From Bacteroidales bacterium (GTDB taxonomy: Bacteria; Bacteroidota; Bacteroidia; Bacteroidales; Muribaculaceae): DNA of 64,000 bases. The notes under the pieces were generated by a model. That model was not told the origin of the DNA, made no database searches, and saw only the letters and a program-made list of their open reading frames with translations. Made by a program: the position numbers and the translations under genes. The stretch's first letter is position 1, and each line of letters begins with the position of its first letter. The stretch spans positions 124,001 to 188,000 of the forward strand of contig CAJTFH010000002.1 in assembly GCA_910575545.1 (NCBI GenBank). The letters are read 5' to 3'. Shown one piece after another: positions 7,671 through 16,548 of the stretch.

Positions 7671-9191
7671 TTATCTTCCGGCTATCTCTTTTATGGCTTT
7701 CCCGATGTAGTCGGCTATGTCGCCGGCCGTTGTGCCGTATTCCCCATTCTCGGCGGCAGCCATTTCCCCCGCGAGTCCATGAATATAAACGGCGATAAGC
7801 GAAGCGAGTTCTGCAGGATAGCCCTGGGCGAGCATGGCGAGCAGCAGACCGGTGAGCACATCGCCGCTACCGGCTGTGGCCATGGCAGGGCATCCTGAAG
7901 AATTGAAATAGACTTTCCCGTCGGGACGCACTATTGCCGTGTAGTGGCCTTTGAGCACTATCAGGATATTGTAGTATTTAGCCATTTCGATGGCTTTGCG
8001 CAGCCTGGCCTCGGATGAAGGCTGTGGTCCGAAAATCCGGTCGAATTCTCCGGCATGGGGAGTGATGATTGAAAGCACCGGGATGGAGTTGAGCATCGAC
8101 GGCTTCAATGCGATGCAGTTGAGGGCGTCGGCATCGATAATCACAGGTTGGTTGATTGATGCCAGGAAATCGCCTACTGCTTTAACAGTGAGTTCGTTAG
8201 TGCCTATCCCCGGGCCTATGGCTATGGCGCTGAAAGTGCGCTCCGGATGTATGTCGACGATATTAAGCTCACCCCGGTTGTGGCGGTAGAGGGCTTCGGG
8301 CACAGAGCTTTGAAGCACTGAGTAGCCGCATTTCGGGGAGTTGACGGTCAGCTTCCCCACACCTCCCCGCAGGCATCCGCGTGCAGCCAATATCGCCGCT
8401 CCCATCATGCCGTAGCTTCCGGCATATAGGATGGCGGAACCGAAATCGGCCTTTGATGAAAATTCTTTGCGGTGGCGGAGGCGGTGTTGCACGTCGCGGC
8501 TCTCAACCAGGCAGAAGTTGACAGCTGAACCGGCTATGGCAGCTGCGCTGAGGCCTATGTCGATAACCTTCCATTCCCCGATGAGTTCGGCATTGTCGGA
8601 GATAAAGAAGCATATGCGCGGGAACTGGATGGCGAGGGTGAGGGTGGCGTGGATTGTGTTTCGGTTGACAATCTGCGGATTCCAGTCGCCGAACATACCC
8701 GACGGAAGGTCGATTGACACGACAGTTGCATCTACTTCGTTGATATATTGCACCAATGATTTGAATCCTCCCTTAAGCTCTTCGCGCAGCCCTGATCCGA
8801 ATAGCCCGTCGATAACAAGATGGCTCGATGTGATTTTAGGCATACTGAAGCTGCTCTGCACTTCGTGGAATGTGATTTCCGGAGCTTCGCGCAGCAGTCT
8901 GTCGCGCTGGGCCATGCAGTCGGCGCTTAGTTTGTCGCCCCCGATGTTGAAGAGGTAGACCTCCGGGCGGAAACCTCTTTCAAAGAGCATCCGTGACACC
9001 CCCAGGGCGTCGGCGCCGTTGTTCCCCGGCCCGGCAAACACTATTGTGGGCTTATTCGAGCGCCAGCGTGATGAAATCTCATCGGAAACTCCTTCAGCCA
9101 CCCGCTCAATCAGTTCCTGGGCCGATATGCCTTCGTTTTCTATAGTGTAGCGCTCAATCGCGCGTATTTCTTCGTTTGTAAACAGTTTCAT
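7671..9191 (-). CDS. nnr: Bifunctional NAD(P)HX epimerase/dehydratase
   Basis: 506 aa that repair hydrated NADH and NADPH, which form by enzymatic or thermal damage. The N-terminal YjeF_N epimerase domain (about 1-215) carries GPGNNGADALGVSR; the C-terminal carbohydrate-kinase-like dehydratase domain (about 235-500) carries GPGIGTNE, PVIIDADALN, ITPHAGEF, VLKGHYTAIV and the catalytic GSGDVLTG. The fusion order and length are those of the standard bacterial enzyme. TAAATTTG on the minus strand at 9255-9262 is a possible -7 box. Two downstream genes in the same direction may share the transcript. Confidence 0.95.
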   Translation of the reverse strand: MKLFTNEEIRAIERYTIENEGISAQELIERVAEGVSDEISSRWRSNKPTIVFAGPGNNGADALGVSRMLFERGFRPEVYLFNIGGDKLSADCMAQRDRLLREAPEITFHEVQSSFSMPKITSSHLVIDGLFGSGLREELKGGFKSLVQYINEVDATVVSIDLPSGMFGDWNPQIVNRNTIHATLTLAIQFPRICFFISDNAELIGEWKVIDIGLSAAAIAGSAVNFCLVESRDVQHRLRHRKEFSSKADFGSAILYAGSYGMMGAAILAARGCLRGGVGKLTVNSPKCGYSVLQSSVPEALYRHNRGELNIVDIHPERTFSAIAIGPGIGTNELTVKAVGDFLASINQPVIIDADALNCIALKPSMLNSIPVLSIITPHAGEFDRIFGPQPSSEARLRKAIEMAKYYNILIVLKGHYTAIVRPDGKVYFNSSGCPAMATAGSGDVLTGLLLAMLAQGYPAELASLIAVYIHGLAGEMAAAENGEYGTTAGDIADYIGKAIKEIAGR

Positions 9192-9254
9192 TTCGATTCT
9201 TTAACTCCTGCGGATGATTGCGTGCCTTCTAATCCAATCTGCTCACTTATCTTG

Positions 9255-9262
9255 CAAATTTA
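9255..9262 (-). promoter_or_regulatory. Probable -7 box of nnr
   Basis: TAAATTTG on the minus strand, 64 nt before the start codon; no TTG at the expected -33 spacing. Confidence 0.35.
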
Positions 9263-9396
9263 GATATTTCCGACCTCTTCAGAAAATAAATAATCCATAA
9301 AAACTCTTCTTTTTCCGCCGTATGGCAGTTTTTTTAGACATTACCTACTTCCTACCTCAAAAACATTCATTAATTTTGCGTAATTAATTTTGCCCG

Positions 9397-9942
9397 ATGA
9401 AACAAGTCAGATACAACGGGCTCACATTCGAGCCTTACATTGAAAGAGAGAAAATACAGGCCCGCATCAAGGAGCTTGCCAAAGTTATCACCGAGGAATA
9501 TGAAGGGAAACGCCCTTTGTTCGTGTGTGTGCTAAACGGCGCATTTCCGTTTGCCTCAGAGCTTTTCCTCAATGTCGATACTGATGCCGAAATCACATTC
9601 ATACGCCTCAAAAGCTATGAGGGCACTGCATCGACAGGCGTTGTAAAGGAGATGATGGGGCTGTCGGAGAATATCGAAGGGCGTCCGGTCATCGTAGTCG
9701 AGGATATAGTTGACACAGGCAAGACCATCGACCGCCTTGTCAACACTCTCAAAGCTAAGAATCCTGCGTCGGTGAAAATCGCCACTCTGCTGTTCAAGCC
9801 TCAGAGCCTCTGCTGCGATGTGAATCCCGATTATGTGGGTTTCTCGATTCCCCCGAAGTTCATTATCGGTTACGGACTCGACCTCGACGGTCTGGCACGA
9901 AACCTGCAGGATATCTATGTGTTAAAGGAACAAGCCGATTGA
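9397..9942 (+). CDS. hpt: Hypoxanthine phosphoribosyltransferase
   Basis: 181 aa. Salvages hypoxanthine (and usually guanine) to IMP/GMP with PRPP. The PRPP-binding signature VIVVEDIVDTGKT is present, preceded by CVLNGAFPFASEL (the PPi loop region) and SYEGT (flexible loop). Two TAATTTTG-like -7 boxes (9371-9378 and 9385-9392) precede the ATG closely, so the leader must be short. adk follows 173 nt downstream on the same strand, a common neighbourhood in Bacteroidetes joining nucleotide salvage with adenylate balance. Confidence 0.95.
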   Translation: MKQVRYNGLTFEPYIEREKIQARIKELAKVITEEYEGKRPLFVCVLNGAFPFASELFLNVDTDAEITFIRLKSYEGTASTGVVKEMMGLSENIEGRPVIVVEDIVDTGKTIDRLVNTLKAKNPASVKIATLLFKPQSLCCDVNPDYVGFSIPPKFIIGYGLDLDGLARNLQDIYVLKEQAD

Positions 9943-10115
9943 GGGAATCAGTCTGAGGGATGATCGGCGTGCCGGCTGGTTGTCAGGCACATTCGGATAT
10001 GGATATGTCCAACAATTCACAGTGTTGGCGGGTTTATATATTGCCGGGCGGTGTATGCCGACAATTCCCGGCGGCGGTTTCCGATGCCCGCCATGTATAA
10101 GGTAATTAAGAAAAA

Positions 10116-10694
10116 ATGAATGTTGTTATATTCGGTGCCCCCGGCAGCGGGAAAGGCACACAGAGTGAGAAATTGATTGAAAAATACGGCCTTCACCATA
10201 TTTCAACAGGAGAAGTGCTGCGCGACCATATTGCCCGTAAGACCCCTATAGGCCAGATTGCCAAGACCTATATCAACCAGGGGCAGCTGATTCCGGATTC
10301 ATTGATGATCAGGATTCTGGAAGAGATTATCGACAATGAGCCGAAAGCCAAGGAGGGTGTTATTCTCGATGGTTTTCCTCGCACAATCCCGCAGGCCGAA
10401 GCGCTTAACCGCTTTATGGCCAGGCGAGGCGATGAGATTCATCATGTGATAGGGCTGGAGGTTCCGGAAGAGGAGCTTGTTGACCGCATGATAAAGCGCG
10501 GCCAGCAGACCGGCCGTGCCGACGACAATCTTGAGACCATCAAAAACCGACTGCAGGTCTACCACGAGTCTACCACACCTTTGCGGGATTTCTATATCAG
10601 CGAGGGGAAGTACCGTCAGATTAACGGCCACGGTTCGGTGGATGAGATTTTTGAGTCGATTGCGGAAGCCATCGGCGATTCGTCAGAGAAATGA
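10116..10694 (+). CDS. adk: Adenylate kinase
   Basis: 192 aa; interconverts ATP + AMP and 2 ADP. The P-loop GAPGSGKGTQ lies at residues 7-16, the AMP-binding STGEVLR follows, and the core motif is DGFPRTIPQA. The LID is the short form (KRGQQTGRADDNLETIKNRL) without the zinc-binding cysteines of the long bacterial type. Length is normal for the short-LID class. It is read from the same strand as hpt and ends shortly before a convergent secretion gene. Confidence 0.96.
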   Translation: MNVVIFGAPGSGKGTQSEKLIEKYGLHHISTGEVLRDHIARKTPIGQIAKTYINQGQLIPDSLMIRILEEIIDNEPKAKEGVILDGFPRTIPQAEALNRFMARRGDEIHHVIGLEVPEEELVDRMIKRGQQTGRADDNLETIKNRLQVYHESTTPLRDFYISEGKYRQINGHGSVDEIFESIAEAIGDSSEK

Positions 10695-10722
10695 ATCCCG
10701 GGCAGTTGCGCAGGTTATGCCA

Positions 10723-10780
10723 TTTCAGGGCCGTATATAACCGTAGGGCTATGCCTTGGGTTATGCCTATTCCCCTGAAA
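10723..10780. terminator. Nested hairpin between adk and the convergent T9SS plug gene
   Basis: Three stacked stems (TTTCAGGG/CCCTGAAA, ATAACC/GGTTAT, AGGGC/GCCTT) form one long imperfect hairpin that overlaps the last codons of the convergent gene. There is no clear T-tract; probably a shared terminator. Confidence 0.4.
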
Positions 10781-12089
10781 ATATTATGGTATATCCTAAC
10801 AGCCGGTCGTAGCGCTCGCCAGGGGCGCGGTAGTAGACACCGACCCAATACTCGTTGACCGTCTGGTAGAAATCGCCCTCGATTTCAGAAGTCACAGCCT
10901 TCCCGCTCACGCCATTGGCAAACTGCGGGGAGGTTTTTTGTGTGCCATAGTTATCTGACGGCATAGCGAGATACTGGTAGTTGTAGGCTCCCTGTTTCAG
11001 CAGCATCTCTTTGTGGTAGACACCTTCGGCGGCATCGTAGAGCATACGTGAGTTGCTGTCGAAATGGCGTTGGGTGAAATCACCGTCGAGATATACATCC
11101 ATGCCAGGAATCTGCTGTTTGTCGAGCACGAAGTGCACCACGGAATAGTCGGCTTCAGTGTCGGAGTCGTCGGCATTGTACTCGCGTATGAAGAAGCGCC
11201 CGTGTTGGGTGGAATCGTAGATGTAGTGTCTTGCTGCGCGCGGGGTATCGATGTTGAGCATGTGATGGTAATATGGCGCATGGAATTCGATGGCATCCAC
11301 CCCCATGCCGGGATATGTCATCTGCACCGTTTCCATGCGGCGGTATTCATTGCCTGATGGGAAAATCAGTTCCCTATGGTGCTCATAGATGGCGCGTGTG
11401 CCGTTGACGCGTGCAGGATGGCTTATCATCACCGCATTGTCTGCGCGGTTATTCTGTGTGACTGCTATTTTGAGGTCGGTGAACGGATTGCGCACAGGAT
11501 ACCGGTTAAGCTCAACCTCGAAGTCAACCTGCTGGTGGTGCTCATTATAGTCAATGTCGGTGCGTGATGATGCGGTGCCCTTGACAGACACGACCCCTTC
11601 CGATACCATAAAACGCACTTGCAGAAGAATCTGCTCAGGGTCATCTTCGGCATATACCCTCAGCAGGTAGTTGCCCGACAGGTTGAATTTGAAGTCGTTG
11701 TTGGGTAGTGTGATGGAATAGTGCACATAATGGGTCGATGTTGCGCGGGAAAAGGCGTAATCGGTCACATCTGCATAGTTGAAACCGTCGAAAACCTCAT
11801 TATCTACAAGGTTTGACAACCGCCAGTCGGCATCGCAGTGGTAGATTGAATAACGCAGATAGTCTCGTTCTTCCCTCAATGCGTCGAAGCCGATAACGAT
11901 ATGGTCGTCAGCCCCTATTGTGATTATGGGTGGCGCAAGCCTGTTGCCATCGACCGCTATGGTGAGGGTGCGGAAGTCTGGATCGAAAATCCCGGTCATG
12001 GTGTTGTCGGCATCGGCATATGCGCTGCGTGTTGACAGGCCGATGGCCAAAATCACAGTGAGGTGTCTCAGAATATTCTTGAACGTCAT
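10767..12089 (-). CDS. Type IX secretion system plug protein (DUF5103)
   Basis: 440 aa with a signal peptide (about MTFKNILRHLTVILAIGLSTRSAYA). The sequence matches the DUF5103/T9SS-plug family: a beta-rich N-terminal domain with GFDALREERDYLRYSIYHCDADW and SNLVDNEVFDGFNYADVTDY, and a C-terminal Ig-like domain with MDVYLDGDFT and EYWVGVYYRAPGERYDRLLGY. The family member seen in complex with the SprA translocon seals its outer opening, so this cell probably has a type IX system; no other T9SS gene is in the window. It lies 30 nt behind ung in the same direction, so the two are likely cotranscribed. Confidence 0.85.
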   Translation of the reverse strand: MTFKNILRHLTVILAIGLSTRSAYADADNTMTGIFDPDFRTLTIAVDGNRLAPPIITIGADDHIVIGFDALREERDYLRYSIYHCDADWRLSNLVDNEVFDGFNYADVTDYAFSRATSTHYVHYSITLPNNDFKFNLSGNYLLRVYAEDDPEQILLQVRFMVSEGVVSVKGTASSRTDIDYNEHHQQVDFEVELNRYPVRNPFTDLKIAVTQNNRADNAVMISHPARVNGTRAIYEHHRELIFPSGNEYRRMETVQMTYPGMGVDAIEFHAPYYHHMLNIDTPRAARHYIYDSTQHGRFFIREYNADDSDTEADYSVVHFVLDKQQIPGMDVYLDGDFTQRHFDSNSRMLYDAAEGVYHKEMLLKQGAYNYQYLAMPSDNYGTQKTSPQFANGVSGKAVTSEIEGDFYQTVNEYWVGVYYRAPGERYDRLLGYTIIFSGE

Positions 12090-12119
12090 GTATTTAAGCG
12101 GTAAACCGGGTCTTTTTAC

Positions 12120-12782
12120 CTACCATATGATGGGAGTCCTGCCATGTGAGGCCAGATAGGCGTTGGCTGTTGAAAAATGATGGTTGCCGAAAAAGCCTCT
12201 GTGGGCCGACAATGGGGAGGGATGTGGTGAAGTAAGCACCATGTGGCGCTGGTGGTCGATAAGGGCGCTTTTGCTCTTCGCATAGCTTCCCCACAATATA
12301 AACACCAGGTTGTCGCGTTGTTGCGAGAGGGTGGAGATTACATGGTCGGTGAAGGTTTCCCACCCTTTCCCCTGATGGGAACCGGCGCGGTGTTCCTCGA
12401 CCGTGAGGGTGGCGTTGAGCAGCAATACCCCCTGGCTGGCCCATCTCGACAGGTCTCCATTATCTGGCATTGGGGCGCCGGTGTCGGACTGTATCTCCTT
12501 GAAGATGTTTATAAGCGACGGCGGCATAGCCACACCTGGATTCACTGAGAAACAGAGTCCGTTGGCTTGGCCGGGGCCGTGGTATGGGTCCTGGCCGAGG
12601 ATTACAACCTTGACGTTGTTGAAAGGGCATTCATCGAAAGCTGCAAAAATGCGGCTTCCGGGAGGGTAGATGCGCGCGTTGCGGTATCTTTCCCCTACGA
12701 ATGCGGTCAACTCTTTGAAGTATGGTTCTTCCCATTCATGCGACAGCGCTTTTTTCCAACCTTCCTCGATTCTTATGTCCAT
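12120..12782 (-). CDS. ung: Uracil-DNA glycosylase
   Basis: 220 aa; removes uracil from DNA to start base-excision repair. Family 1 motifs are all present: the water-activating loop GQDPYHGPGQANGL, the uracil-binding FILWGSYA, and the minor-groove loop HPSPLSAHRGFFG. Length is normal. A consensus promoter lies immediately upstream and its -33 element is part of the terminator hairpin shared with cydB. Confidence 0.97.
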   Translation of the reverse strand: MDIRIEEGWKKALSHEWEEPYFKELTAFVGERYRNARIYPPGSRIFAAFDECPFNNVKVVILGQDPYHGPGQANGLCFSVNPGVAMPPSLINIFKEIQSDTGAPMPDNGDLSRWASQGVLLLNATLTVEEHRAGSHQGKGWETFTDHVISTLSQQRDNLVFILWGSYAKSKSALIDHQRHMVLTSPHPSPLSAHRGFFGNHHFSTANAYLASHGRTPIIW

Positions 12783-12805
12783 AATTGATTGAATTTGTCG
12801 GTATG

Positions 12806-12835
12806 CAAAGATAATGAAAGATATGGATATACAAA
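12806..12835 (-). promoter_or_regulatory. Promoter of ung
   Basis: Minus strand TTTG (12832-12835), 18 nt, TATCTTTG (12806-12813). The -33 box lies within the outer arm of the cydB terminator hairpin. Confidence 0.65.
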
Positions 12836-12892
12836 ACCGGAAAACATCGCAGCGATGCCTATGGTTGGATAGCTACGATGTTTTCCGGTTTT
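12833..12892. terminator. Strong hairpin terminator downstream of cydB
   Basis: AAAACCGGAAAACATCG and CGATGTTTTCCGGTTTT are perfectly complementary (17 bp) with a 26-nt loop. It closes the cyd operon on the minus strand and overlaps the ung -33 box by three bases. Confidence 0.75.
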
Positions 12893-12935
12893 GGCGTGAG
12901 CCTTCTATATCTTTTTTTAATAGATGTGCTACTCT

Positions 12936-14075
12936 TTAATAGATATGCTCTTCGTTGCCTAGCTCTTTTGCAGAGATGGCCGGAGAGGTCATCTTGTGCC
13001 ACACATAGGCTATGTAGCCGATTACGACAGGAAGTAGAACGGTGACCCAAGCCATCACCCTGAGGGTGAACTCCGTTGATGAGCTGTTGGCGATGGTAAG
13101 CGAACTCTGGGGGTCTGATAGTGACGGCAGGTAGGCTGTGTTGTTATATCCGCTGATGCAGAAAAGCGTTGTCACGGCAAGAACTACGCCTATGCCGGTC
13201 CACCAGAAACCGTTGCGGAAGCCGCTGTCGATAACCGTGCGTATGATGCCGTAAAGCACTAACAGAACGCCAATGAGGAATGTTGCCCCTACCCACCAAA
13301 GGTCAATGAAATTGAAGAAATACTTATAGGGAACTTTCACAAACAGTCCGTCAGGCTTCATTGCATAGCCGTCTGACATAAACAGGGCGAAAAGGAAGCC
13401 GAGAAAAAGCAGCACAAACAGGGTGCCGTTAATCAGCACTCGGCTGCGGCCACGGCGAAGGAAGTCGTTTTCGCGGTTGTCGTTGATATTGCGCATGAAA
13501 AACAGTGCACCGAGTGTGCGGGCAAGGAAATAGACTGCAAAACCGAGCAGTAGGTTGTTGAGTGAAAAAATCACGTCGAAACCGTGGGAGCTGTTCCAAC
13601 GGGATATGACCGGCGCTCCGGCGTCGAGTATGTTGCCTCTGGCAACTGTGAAATCGGCGCCGAAAAACTGCATTGCCACAGCTTCTCCCAGTAGTATGCA
13701 CCCAACGCATCCGTTGATGCATAGGAACCAGTCGTAGGTTGCAGTGCCGAAGATGTTACCCGGTTTTGAGCGGAATTCGTAGCTGACAGCCTGGAGGATG
13801 AAACTCAGGAGAATCAGCATCCACAGCCAGTAGGCTCCTCCGAAACTTGTTGAATAATAGAGGGGGAACGAGGCGAAGAATGCGCCGCCGAACACAACCA
13901 GGGTGGTGAATGTCAGCTCCCACTTCCGGCCGAGTGCGTTGACCATTAGGGTTTTCCTCTCATGATTCCGCTCTGACCATATCATGGTCTGGCCACCTTG
14001 CACGAAAAGCAGGAACACAAGCAGTCCACCAAGAAGCGAAATCACCAGCCACCAATATATCTGTAATGCTTCCAT
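12936..14075 (-). CDS. cydB: Cytochrome bd quinol oxidase subunit II
   Basis: 379 aa, about eight to nine hydrophobic helices. CydB pairs with CydA in the high-affinity terminal oxidase of the inner membrane, which lets Bacteroidetes respire nanomolar oxygen and scavenge it. Typical segments: the N-terminal WWLVISLLGGLLVFLLFVQG, SYEFRSKPGN, and the C-terminal NNTAYLPSLSDPQSSLTIAN. It starts 33 nt after the cydA stop, in the same transcript, and is followed by the strong hairpin terminator. Confidence 0.95.
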   Translation of the reverse strand: MEALQIYWWLVISLLGGLLVFLLFVQGGQTMIWSERNHERKTLMVNALGRKWELTFTTLVVFGGAFFASFPLYYSTSFGGAYWLWMLILLSFILQAVSYEFRSKPGNIFGTATYDWFLCINGCVGCILLGEAVAMQFFGADFTVARGNILDAGAPVISRWNSSHGFDVIFSLNNLLLGFAVYFLARTLGALFFMRNINDNRENDFLRRGRSRVLINGTLFVLLFLGFLFALFMSDGYAMKPDGLFVKVPYKYFFNFIDLWWVGATFLIGVLLVLYGIIRTVIDSGFRNGFWWTGIGVVLAVTTLFCISGYNNTAYLPSLSDPQSSLTIANSSSTEFTLRVMAWVTVLLPVVIGYIAYVWHKMTSPAISAKELGNEEHIY

Positions 14076-14108
14076 TTGATATCCGATTATTGTTTTAATA
14101 GGTTTATG

Positions 14109-15674
14109 TTATTCCCCGGTAAGTATGTCTTTTTTAGAGGCTTTGGCGATTTCGCGGGTCATAATGCCGACCTCTGCCACAAGCAATCCGACGAATACCA
14201 CAACAAACATCCAGAAAGTCAGTTGCACGGAGCCTGCAGAAATGTCGCTCACAGCGGCACGGGTGGGGAGCAGGCCTTCAATAGTCCATGGCTGGCGCCC
14301 CATTTCGGCTGTGACCCATCCGGCCTCGCTGACAATCCATACCACGGGTATGGTCAGCAGTCCCAGGAATGCGACCCACCGGTTTTCGAGTGTGCCGGGT
14401 TTGCGATAGCTCAGAAGCAGCATCATCACGAAGAACGCCAACAGATAACCGCCACCCATCACCATTATTCTGAAGGCATAGAAAGTGAGGGCTACCGGTG
14501 GCACTGCTTCATCGGGCGACTCCAGGTAACCGTATCCGAAATATTTGAAATCGGCCTTGATGGCTTCGGCGGCAGCTGCCATTCCGGTTTTGTCGCCGGT
14601 CTGCATGGCAAGGTCATATTCGCGCAGTGCCTGTTGGGCTTTGCGTCCGCGGGCAATGCGCTCGGCATAGCTTACGGTGTTGACTGTGTCACCTTTTTCA
14701 TCTATGGCAATGCCGTTAATCAGGTCGTTGATGCCGGGCACGAAGCTGTCGGCATCATGGTTGGCAAGGATGGAGAGCCCTTTGGGGATTGAAATCTCTC
14801 CCAGGATGGCGGGCTTGCTGTCGGTTCGTTGTTTATCGGGGTTGAGCAGGCCGAATGCCACCAGCGACTGGCCGCGCGATCCGTCGTAAAGCCCTTCCAT
14901 GGCGGCGAGTTTCATGGGCTGGACTTTGGCGACCTGCACGGCAGAGCCGTCGCCGGTCCATATTGTCAGCACGATTCCGGCCAGGCCCACCCATGAGGCT
15001 ATTTTCATGCTGTCTTTTGCAAAGGCAACATTGCTTTTCTTAAGGAGGAACCAGCTGCTGACACCGACCACAAAGACAGCTCCGAGCACCCATCCCGACA
15101 AGACGGTGTGGAAGAATTTATTGACCGCTACAGGCGACAATGCCACTTCGGTGAATGATTTCATGATGTTGCGCATCTGTGCCGGGTCGAATTCCATGCC
15201 GACGGGATATTGCATCCATGCGTTGGCCACCAGAATCCAGTAGGCCGACAGGCACACTCCGGCCGCAGTAAGCCATGTGGCAGTGAGGTGGAAGCCGCGG
15301 CTCACGCGGTTCCATCCGAAAAACATCACGGCAATGAATGTTGATTCAAGGAAGAAGGCCAAGATGCCTTCTATGGCCAGCGGCGCGCCGAAAATGTCGC
15401 CCACAAACCAGGAATAATTCGACCAGTTGGTGCCGAATTCAAATTCAAGGATGATTCCGGTGGCAACTCCGCAGGCGAAATTGATGCCGAACAGTAGCAT
15501 CCAGAATTTCGTCATCCGTTTCCATCGCTCGTTGCCGGTTTTCAGGTAGATGGTTTCCATGATGCCCACAATGAGCGACAGCCCGATTGAGAGCGGCACG
15601 AAAAGCCAGTGAACTATGGCTGTCAAGGCAAATTGGGCTCTTGACCAGTCGACAGTGCTAAGAAGTTCGTCCAT
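14109..15674 (-). CDS. cydA: Cytochrome bd quinol oxidase subunit I
   Basis: 521 aa, the haem-carrying subunit. Supporting motifs include DWSRAQFALTAIVHWLFVPL near the N-terminus (haem-ligand His), GRQPWTIEGLLPT (the GRQPW signature) and a long soluble Q-loop in the middle (about residues 250-390) where quinol is oxidised. It reduces O2 to water with electrons from menaquinol. The order DUF4492-cydA-cydB is compact (25 and 33 nt gaps) and reads from one promoter at 16029-16059, so oxygen-responsive control of the whole unit is likely, though no operator is visible. Confidence 0.96.
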   Translation of the reverse strand: MDELLSTVDWSRAQFALTAIVHWLFVPLSIGLSLIVGIMETIYLKTGNERWKRMTKFWMLLFGINFACGVATGIILEFEFGTNWSNYSWFVGDIFGAPLAIEGILAFFLESTFIAVMFFGWNRVSRGFHLTATWLTAAGVCLSAYWILVANAWMQYPVGMEFDPAQMRNIMKSFTEVALSPVAVNKFFHTVLSGWVLGAVFVVGVSSWFLLKKSNVAFAKDSMKIASWVGLAGIVLTIWTGDGSAVQVAKVQPMKLAAMEGLYDGSRGQSLVAFGLLNPDKQRTDSKPAILGEISIPKGLSILANHDADSFVPGINDLINGIAIDEKGDTVNTVSYAERIARGRKAQQALREYDLAMQTGDKTGMAAAAEAIKADFKYFGYGYLESPDEAVPPVALTFYAFRIMVMGGGYLLAFFVMMLLLSYRKPGTLENRWVAFLGLLTIPVVWIVSEAGWVTAEMGRQPWTIEGLLPTRAAVSDISAGSVQLTFWMFVVVFVGLLVAEVGIMTREIAKASKKDILTGE

Positions 15675-15699
15675 TGATTATTATGGTTTAGATTTGTTG

Positions 15700-15933
15700 T
15701 TAGATTTCATTGCCGGATGCCAGGGCGCTGCGCACGGCCTGTGCTCTTTGGGCATCGGTGTCGTAGTTTTCGTGGAGTATGTCGGGAAAGAAGAACAGCC
15801 TGAACACCAGAAACATGATTGCGAGTTTTATAAGAATCAGTGCCCATAGCTTCCGCCCGACGGTCATGGATTTGAAGCCGTCGACATACATCGACAGCGC
15901 CCTGTTAAAAAAAGAATTTTCGCCATTTTTCAT
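15700..15933 (-). CDS. DUF4492 family membrane protein beside cydAB
   Basis: 77 aa from the ATG at 15933: soluble start MKNGENSFFNRALSMYVDGFKSM, one membrane helix WALILIKLAIMFLVFRLFFF, then PDILHENYDTDAQRAQ and a short C-terminal tail. DUF4492 proteins are short, single-helix proteins almost always found in front of cydA in Bacteroidetes and Epsilonproteobacteria; a role as an accessory subunit of the bd oxidase, like CydX, is inferred from context. The longer frame starting at 16068 is rejected because it would cross the promoter. Confidence 0.85.
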   Translation of the reverse strand: MKNGENSFFNRALSMYVDGFKSMTVGRKLWALILIKLAIMFLVFRLFFFPDILHENYDTDAQRAQAVRSALASGNEI

Positions 15934-16028
15934 AACACTTGCGTCAAGTCCGCTATTGCAAACTCGATAAATTCGGAGTACCTTTGTCTTGCTTTTTCGC
16001 CCATCGGGCCGTTGCAAAGGCCCATCGG

Positions 16029-16059
16029 CAAAAGTAAGCACTTTTATCCAATAGTACAA
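16029..16059 (-). promoter_or_regulatory. Promoter of the DUF4492-cydA-cydB operon
   Basis: Minus strand TTG (16057-16059), 20 nt, TACTTTTG (16029-16036). The leader is about 95 nt. Confidence 0.6.
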
Positions 16060-16089
16060 TATTAACACTAATTTAGTTTTAAAAAAATT

Positions 16090-16548
16090 ATGGCAAGTTG
16101 GTTTGAATGTAAGATACGTTATGATAAAACTCAGGAAAACGGCGCGATAAAGAAAGTGACAGAGCCTTATCTGGTTGATGCTCTTAGTTTCACTGAAGCC
16201 GAAGCCCGCATTATCGAGGAGCAGACCCCTTTTATCAGCGGTGAGGTGAATGTTACGGCTGTGAAACGCACCAAAATCAGTGAAATTTTCTGGGACGATT
16301 CCGCCGACAAATGGTATATGGTGAAAGTGGCGTTCATAACAATCGATGAAAAAACCGCTGTGGAGAAAAAGTCGACATCATTGATTCTTGTGGCTGCATC
16401 CGATTTCAAAGGCGCTTATGACAATTTCATGGAAGGGATGAAAGGCACTATGGCTGATTTTGAAATTGTGTCGATAACGGAGACCCCTTTGATGGATGTC
16501 TATAAAGTCCGTGTGAAATCAGAAACCCAGGCTCCGGCAAATGAGTGA
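16090..16548 (+). CDS. DUF4494 family protein
   Basis: 152 aa, soluble, starting MASWFECKIRYDKTQENG and containing KKVTEPYLVDALSFTEAEARI and FKGAYDNFMEGMKGTMADFEIVSI, the pattern of DUF4494, a family confined to Bacteroidetes with no known function. Its last codons overlap the start of the yggS-type gene by 8 bp (AATGAGTGACG), so translation of the two is coupled. This pairing suggests a link to amino-acid or PLP balance, but that is only an inference from neighbourhood. It is divergent from the cyd operon. Confidence 0.85.
   Translation: MASWFECKIRYDKTQENGAIKKVTEPYLVDALSFTEAEARIIEEQTPFISGEVNVTAVKRTKISEIFWDDSADKWYMVKVAFITIDEKTAVEKKSTSLILVAASDFKGAYDNFMEGMKGTMADFEIVSITETPLMDVYKVRVKSETQAPANE

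Noticed and set aside
14076-14792. 238-aa frame antisense to cydA
   Set aside because: Mirror of a strongly conserved gene; low-complexity His/Gly/Cys composition typical of antisense frames.
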